DNA from: Paraescarpia echinospica
Taxonomy: Eukaryota > Annelida > Polychaeta > Sabellida > Siboglinidae
NCBI GenBank assembly: GCA_020002185.1
Contig: CM034532.1
Span: 25,336,100 to 25,400,099 of the forward strand
Reading direction: 5' to 3'
DNA: 64,000 nucleotides
Both the position numbers and the translations under genes were made by a program. The notes beneath the pieces are model-generated. The model was not told where the DNA came from. It saw nothing but the letters and a program-made list of their open reading frames with translations, and made no database searches. This document shows positions 36,901 to 45,900 of this stretch, in pieces (position 1 is the first letter of the stretch; each line of letters opens with the position of its first letter).

Positions 36901-39900
36901 ATGCCCTTTGATTGTATCTTGCCGTAAAACTATTACAAACCTGCATATGACTTTCAATCTGAAAAATTATTGACATTTCAAAGTTGTAATTGATAGGAGA
37001 GAAAGGAGGTCACTCTGTACAGATAGGTAGATGTCTGTAATTGTGGATGACCCCCTTCTCTGTGGGCAGTCTTGAGCTAACCCAGTCAGTGACCCGTGTG
37101 TGTGCTCACAGGCTGGCAGTAGTCCTATCAGCAGCACCAGTGGCTTCAGCTCGGTGTCCGGTCTCGACGATGACCCTTTCAAGTCAAAGGACCCATTCGC
37201 TAATATCAACGGCGACACTTCCGCTGCCCCATCGGACCCTTTCGCCGGAGAGGACCCGTTTAAGAACACCACAGCCGAGGACCCATTCAAAGGAAGTATG
37301 TTGTCAGTTCATTGGTCCAGGGTTGGTTAAAGTCACACAGGAGTTAATATAGATAGTAGTTTGTTTGTCTTGCAATAAAACCAATATGCCGTAATGACTA
37401 TATATTCGGATACCTAAAAATAATTATTACGTTCTCAGCTGTCCGAAAACATTCAGTACAAAAAGGAAAGGAAAGAATACAGTCACTACACACTGTATGT
37501 ATTTGGATGCATACAAATAATAGGTGTCAAAAAGCATACAGTACATAAAATTATTTTTTGTAGGTCTTTAGAGTTTCTGAAAACAGTCATTATGGAATTT
37601 AGAATTACACATTAGAACTGTAATAACTTGTTTTTGAACTAGCTATTGTTTTGTAAAATAAATGATTAAATTTGAAATTTAATTTCTGTGATGTGCTCTC
37701 AGTCTGTTTTATTGTTTTTCTGAGGTTACGATTTTCAATAATGCAGCGTTAAATTTTTATATTAGAATTTCGTAATTAACAAAAAGTTGCGAAATATTTG
37801 TATCAGTCAGATACTTTTTCCGTTTTTAGTAATGCTTCCTTTTTATTTTATAATTAACTAAAAGCTACTAAATGTTTGTATTATGTTTTTAATCAGTGAT
37901 ACATTTTACAGTCACTGCACAACTACAAATTTTTTTTTTCAGTTCATGTTAACACCATATATATATATATTGTGTGACTTTTTTGTGCAGGTGACCCATT
38001 CCATGGAGACACTTTTGCTGCAGAGTTTGATCCATTTGGTGCTGATCCGTTCAAAGACTCATTCCCAGGCAAAGATCCAACGTCAGAGCTAAATACATCA
38101 GCGTTGTCATCATCTAACACTTCCTCACCAAAGACTATCACACAAGATTCATCTTCAAAACACTTCACCGTGAGTTGTGGCTGCGGCTCAGTTTGTTGGG
38201 GTTGGCGTCGCTGGCTTCCAGCTGAAGAAATAGTTCATTCCTTCAGAAAATGTTCACGTTGTGGTTGGAAATGTTTGGTCTGTTGGCATAATTTGTTGTT
38301 TATTTCAAGAGTAATTAAAGTATGTATATATTGTTTACTGGGTCACACAATGTAACTGTTTGAATTTGTCATTGTGTAGCTGGAAATCACACTTATTGCC
38401 AGTCATGCTAACTGTTTACACATTTTTTTCATTGAACATTGTTTACACAAGTCTTTAAATTTAAATGTTGTCAACCCGTTGCAATCAATCTACTTCAATT
38501 GCAGAATAATGCAATCACCATTAACTCGTGGAGTGTATCACCTAACTCCACCATGTACACATTCAGTGAGATTTGTTCAAAAGGCGCCAACTCAAAAACT
38601 TCCCATCTAAAGCTGTTTGACATATGCCCCATGTACATAATGTTATGTATAGTAAATACACTAATCTTTACAATTACTTACAGCTTGCAGTGATCCAATA
38701 GATGAAACCACATACACGAGTCACCAAATTGCAGCTTACAGCCGGATGCAGACTGTTGGTGTCTAGTGTTAGGCATGTGCAGTACCATGACCACTGCTAT
38801 GGTTGAGTGAATTCTTCATCTGTTGTAGGGTGATCCGTTTGGAAAGGATCCATTTGCTGCTGCGTTCTCGTCCATGAAACCAACTACAGGTAGTTGTTCA
38901 CCTGTGGCTCTAAGTCCTTGCCACCCCACTAATGGTTACAGGTAGTTGTTCACTTGTGGCTCTAAGTCCTTGCCACCCCACTAATGGTTACAGGTAGTTG
39001 TTCACTTGTGGCTCTAAGTCCTTGCCACCCCACTAATGGTTACAGGTAGTTGTTCACTTGTGGCTCTAAGTCCTTGCCACCCCACTAATGGTTACAGGTA
39101 GTTGTTCACTTGTGGCTCTAAGTCCTTGCCACCCCACTAATGGTTACAGGTAGTTGTTCACTTGTGGCTCTAAGTCCTTGCCACCCCACTAATGGTTACA
39201 GGTAGTTGTTCACTTGTGGCTCTAAGTCCTTGCCGCCCCACTAATGGTTACGGGTAGTTGTTCACTTGTGGCTCTAAGTCCTTGCCGCCCCACTAATGGT
39301 TACAGGTAGTTGTTCACTTGTGGCTAAGTCCTTACTAAGTCCTTGCCACCCCACTAATGGTTACAGGTAGTTGTTCACTTGTGGCTCTAAGTCCTTGCCA
39401 CCCCACTAATGGTTACAGGTAGTTGTTCACTTGTGGCTCTAAGTCCTTGCCACCCCACTAATGGTTACAGGTAGTTGTTCACTTGTGGCTCTAAGTCCTT
39501 GCCGCCCCACTAATGGTTACAGGTAGTTGTTCACTTGTGGCTCTAAGTCCTTGCCGCCCCACTAATGGTTACAGGTAGTTGTTCACTTGTGGCTCTAAGT
39601 CCTTGCCGCCCCACTAATGGTTACAGGTAGTTGTTCACTTGTGGCTCTAAGTCCTTGCCACCCCACTAATGGTTACGGGTAGTTGTTCACTTGTGGCTCT
39701 AAGTCCTAGCCACCCCACTAATGGTTACAGGTAGTTGTTCACTTGTGGCTCTAAGTCCTTGCCACCCCACTAATGGTTACGGGTAGTTGTTCACTTGTGG
39801 CTCTAAGTCCTTGCCACCCCACTAATGGTTACTGGTAGTTGTTCACTTGTGGCTCTAAGTCCTTGCCACCCCACTAATGGTTACTGGTAGTTGTTCACTT

Positions 39901-42900
39901 GTGGCTCTAAGTCCTTGCCGCCCCACTAATGGTTACAGGTAGTTGTTCACTTGTGGCTCTAAGTCCTTGCCGCCCCACTAATGGTTACAGGTAGTTGTTC
40001 ACTTGTGGCTCTAAGTCCTTGCCACCCCACTAATGGTTACAGGTAGTTGTTCACTTGTGGCTCTAAGTCCTTGCCACCCCACTAATGGTTACAGGTAGTT
40101 GTTCACTTGTGGCTCTAAGTCCTTGCCACCCCACTAATGGTTACAGGTAGTTGTTCACTTGTGGCTCTAAGTCCTTGCCGCCCCACTAATGGTTACGGGT
40201 AGTTGTTCACTTGTGGCTCTAAGTCCTTGCCGCCCCACTAATGGTTACGGGTAGTTGTTCACTTGTGGCTCTAAGTCCTTGCCACCCCACTAATGGTTAC
40301 GGGTAGTTGTTCACTTGTGGCTCTAAGTCCTTGCCGCCCCACTAATGGTTACGGGTAGTTGTTCACTTGTGGCTCTAAGTCCTTGCCACCCCACTAATGG
40401 TTACGGGTAGTTGTTCACTTGTGGCTCTAAGTCCTTGCCACCCCACTAATGGTTACGGGTAGTTGTTCACTTGTGGCTCTAAGTCCTTGCCGCCCCACTA
40501 ATGGTTACGGGTAGTTGTTCACTTGTGGCTCTAAGTCCTTGCCACCCCACTAATGGTTACGGGTAGTTGTTCACTTGTGGCTCTAAGTCCTTGCCGCCCC
40601 ACTAATGGTTACGGGTAGTTGTTCACTTGTGGCTCTAAGTCCTTGCCGCCCCACTAATGGTTACGGGTAGTTGTTCACTTGTGGCTCTAAGTCCTTGCCA
40701 CCCCACTAATGGTTACGGGTAGTTGTTCACTTGTGGCTCTAAGTCCTTGCCGCCCCACTAATGGTTACGGGTAGTTGTTCACTTGTGGCTCTAAGTCCTT
40801 GCCGCCCCACTAATGGTTACAGGTAGTTGTTCACTTGTGGCTCTAAGTCCTTGCCGCCCCACTAATGGTTACAGATATTGCATTGACATGTAATAATCTA
40901 TAAAATATTCTGATCACAGATCCAACATTTGGTAGACATAATTTGTTTTCAAATATCATCATTTTCTATGTCCTATGTTGTTTTTGTGAAACCTTACAGG
41001 AAGGTTAAGCATGCTCTGACACTTAATACCAGTATGTGTGCCTGTTTCAGCCACAAACGATCCATTTGCATCGTCCATGGGTACAGAGATGAAATCACCA
41101 GCTGACGTATGTCATACCATGCTATTTTATCAATAGATACTCAGTATTCAAGTAGTGCTTGATTTTACCAGATGTAATTATACACAGGAATAATATGACT
41201 AGGAAAGATAATCAGAAACAACTGGATGAGATTAGAAATGGACTCGCATGCAAGCACATACACACAAATGCACACATGCACGTCAATTAGCATCATAGAT
41301 CTATGGATACCAACACTTTGGGTGTACACTGAATATATTCTTTTCGTAATTCAATTTTGTACAAGAGTTGTTGCCAAACATGGGTGTTAAATCATGAAGT
41401 TGAACCTTATCCAATTTTGTATTACATTTCTGGACGGTGTGTTTTGCTGATTTACAATCACCAGGATTGTCTTTTATTTCTCTATCACTGTCAAATCAAG
41501 CTTTTGAAACTATTTATTATATAATTATTATTTTGACATACCTCTGTGCTCTTGCTTTTAATTTCCACAGTCTACATAGGATTTTTTTTTTTTTTTTTCT
41601 CTGCTTAGTCCTTTTACTCCACTTAGCACCAGTTCGCTCAACTGTATGAATGAGTGCCTGGGCATATGCATAGGTGGATATTTCTAGTCTTCACATGAAC
41701 AGTTACTACAACATGGCTGCGAAGTACCCACAGAAGTTGTGATGGTGCTCAATTTAACATCTCTGCCAGAGAGTGTAATATAAAATTAACCGAGCAGTCC
41801 TAAGTACCTGATACAACGCTATACAAGAACATATCTTTTCTTAGTGACCACAAGTTGGACAAAATGCATGTCCTCTTTTCCAGTTTACGTTGAGTGATCC
41901 GTTTGGAACAGACCCATTTGCGCCGACGTCATCCACAAAACCAAAACAGGCGAAGAGTCCCGCACCACCCCGGCCAAAGAGCAAATCACCCGCTATTGGA
42001 TGCAATAGGTCCCCCGTACCTTCCCTCCCACCAAAACATAAGAAGGCCCCCCCACCCCCTCGACCCCCTGCACCAAAACCTAGCCCAGGAAGTGGGAAAC
42101 CAGCGCTGGATCCATTTGAGGGAAACGATCCCTTTGGGGGCAACGCGGCAACTACAAAAGGGAGCAGTGGAGATCCGTTTGGGGGAAACTTCGCCGACTT
42201 CGGTTCAAGCAAGGTACGCGAGTGTAAAGATAATATTTTGCAAATTGTGAAACTTGTGTATTTTTGTTGTATGTGGCGAAATTTTTACGTATTTCTGCCT
42301 CATTTCTGTTGTATTTTGCAGATGTGCAGATGACAATAATTTACGTAACAACTTAATGTAGTTGTACTTGTAATGCTGTAGGCATGAATATGATTTTTGT
42401 TTGCGACAGTATAAGCTATATCTCGTTTATATCAAAAAAGCATTTTTATCAAGGTTTTATTATGTCATGCCCCCAAAGTAAATGACCACCAAACTGTTCC
42501 GAAGAAAACTGTAACTTGTACATTCGGTACTGTTTGATGGTCTCTCTTCGAAGCAACGGCTGTCATCAGAAATTCTTTGTAACATTGCGTACAATCAGCC
42601 GTCAGCAAATTACTATGTTGACTGCTGTTTGAAGCCATTTGATGAGATTTATGCACTTTATCATTTACCTAGAATTCAGCTATTAACCAACACAATTTTT
42701 TAACATGTATAAATTGTTTTGGGTAGAAATCCGGTGGTTTTATAAAGGAACTTCTCTGGTGTATTTGTTGAAATCATGCAAGCTGTATATTGCCTTTGCT
42801 AACCCAGCTGTCTGTTGTGATTTGTTTGACTAAAACATAACTTTGGAGGTTCATGCTGCTGATTATATTAACCTGTGGAATGCAGCAACGATCTTATAAT

Positions 42901-45900
42901 ATAACATAATAATATCTACACAACATAGAACCAAGTACTTCGTGCATCGCTACAGTAGTTTGCCGTTGTAGACAGACATACACAAGTCCTCTGACCACGA
43001 CTATTTCTGCCAATACTGAGATATCCAGAATTCCATATTCTCGCCATATTGTTTAATTTTTTTGCCAGAACGTTTCCCCTGCAACTGGCCTAATATGCTG
43101 TTCTATTTGTCTTTTTTGTAGCTTGAGAATGACTCGATCCTGTAAACTTGAAATACGGCGCCCAGCATATCCGTAATGTTTTTCCCATCTCATTCTTTGT
43201 GCCCCCCCCCTGGTATCCCTGGCCCCCTCCTCAAGTCTGGTTTCTTCCGCTCCCCGATCCCTGCATGTTAGTCTGTTCTCACTTCTCTTGGCCAAATTCC
43301 CTTCAATATTTCCATATTGAATGTAACATTACGATTGACTGAACATTCCTCAGGGTATTAACGGTAGGCACTACCCAAAAATAGCCATATAACCAATAGG
43401 CCAAATTCATATCTGGATATGACAACAGGTATTGTAGAGAACATTACAAATGTGCTAAGGCACTGTCATCTTGGGTAATTACTACAAATGCTACTTTCCT
43501 TATAACGTTGGTGGAAGTTTTTTCATCCACGAGAGCATATACATTACATATAATCACCACTACTAATCTAATCTGTGTTTCGATGGGAATCTATCCGTAA
43601 TTCCACACGGTAATAAATTGTTGAAATATCTCACTTCTGGGAATGTTGAAGAAGATTTGCAGTTTGTATTTACGTAGTATTAGTTGGCTTCTTGTAGTTG
43701 CTTAGAAGTAGTTGCCTGCTTTCTCTGTAGTACATCCCCCTGTGCTACGCATCATTATGGATATAAGCGAATCAAGAAATTAAATAAATTTAACTAAATT
43801 TGCAAAAGAGATATTTCAAATCAAACTTCCACGCAGGCCGTTTTGTACGATAACATTTCTACCAGTCCAAAAATGTCCTGGTAGATATGCATACGTACAC
43901 ATACAATCCAGTCCAAACATGCATATATATGTACATAAATAAATACTTTATGTATAAAATAATACATGCATACAACAAATGTGACAAACATTTTAAAAGC
44001 GTAATGGGCATATAAATAACAGACAACAGAACAAATCAATAGCATTTTCAGAAACACTAGGACACCCTGTCTATGCTTCCGTCTTATCCATTGTATGTAT
44101 CAAGTTTATATAATTCTGTTTCAAAAAAATATTCTCAAAATAGTGATTTGTGCTCATATAATAATATTGTTTGGTGTTTCTATAAAAACGTGTGCGGAAA
44201 TACTAGTCATGTAAACCTCTGCTTAGTACGAATGGTATTTAAAGCACTTCCCATCTTTTCATAGGCTGATTGTATTGTTAATAAGTTTGTGGCTTGAGAT
44301 TTGTAATTGTGTACAAACATCAATTCGGGGTTGCTATGTTTGGTAACAAAGAGAAGTAGGTCGCGCATGCACATGTTCGCGTAGGGCAGAAAGACGTAAA
44401 CAAACAGACGCGCTAAGCCGGCGTTTGTTGTGTTATGTAGGTTAGTTGTTAGTTTTGTAGTTGTAGTTTGTTGTAGTTTATCAGTTGTTTGTGTGGATGG
44501 GCACATGTGAATAACGGCACAGTTGGATAACGAAATAAATTACCTTGACAGTGTGTAGTTTAATCGTTATCGTCCTTATCTACACGCTAACACAATGGGG
44601 ACTGGATAACGAGGCAGAAGCCCTCACTGTTTATGAGACAATTGTCAGACTATACCATACTGAGGCCAGGCTGAAGTGGACTGGTCTATTAGTAAATGAG
44701 AGATACCCTATCTTGGTGCCTCTCCAGACAGTGTGAGATCACGTGGTTGTCACAACGATACTCTGGTGGAAGTAAAGTGCCCATTGTTATTGAAGGGACA
44801 GGATCCCATAAAATTTGGTGACAGAAGCTTAAATTCTGCATTGACAAACAAAGGAATTTGACGAAAGGTCACAGGTTTTTTATTTTATTACTCGATCCCT
44901 GATTCAATTGCAGATGGAAGTCGCTGGTATGTCTGAGTGTGATCTGGTCATTTATACAGGTGTTGCCAACAAGATTTATATAACTTCAGTAACAAAGGAT
45001 GATGACTTGCAGAGACATGGTTGATAAGTGTTTTTTAATCATGTGATGCCCGAGTTGCTGTCTAGAACAATTGAAAAAAACTTGGTCAAACCAACAAAGA
45101 CCACAGGAATTTGTTTTTGTGGAAAGTATGTCTTCAATTTCTTGTAATTTTCCCTTCCTCGGTTTTCTGGAACATTCTTCTTTTTGCTCTCTAGAACCTT
45201 TCCTCACCCACTTGACGATGGCAACAAACTGCAGCTGTTTTGAAGGCAAACAATGAAGGGACATAGTCTGGATAAGTAGAGTCAGTTTTAAAAACCTGTG
45301 CAGAAGTGGTCGCTACAAATCCTGGTGTGTTCTTTGGGCGTCCAATGCATAAGATGGATAGCTGTGATCCATTTTGCTCTTTTTCACAATGAAGTGGTAT
45401 TCTAAAAAATCTAACAGTACACACTTTTGATAAACGATTTGTACATCCAACAGCACAACAACCTGATGGCATTATGAAGTACATTTCACTTGAGCGCCAA
45501 AACAAAAACAAAAATTTTCCGTGTTGCCTCTCTGCAGCGAGAATGTTCTGCCCGACAAACAAACTGCCACATGCTTTTAATTTATTCATGACGTCAAAAC
45601 GCAACCCCGGATAGTCACCGCCTAGGATACACTAGCCCCACCCACAAATCATCAAAGATACACTAGCACCACCCACAAACCATCCAGGATACACTAGCCC
45701 CACCCACAACCCATCCACGATACACTAGCCCTACCCACAAACTATCCAGGGTACACTAGCTCCACCCACAAACCATCAAAGATACACTAGCACCACCCAC
45801 AAACCATCCAGAATACACTAGCCCCACCCACAACCCATCCAGGATACACTAGCCCTACCCACAAACTATCCAGGATACACTAGCCCCACCCACATCCCAT

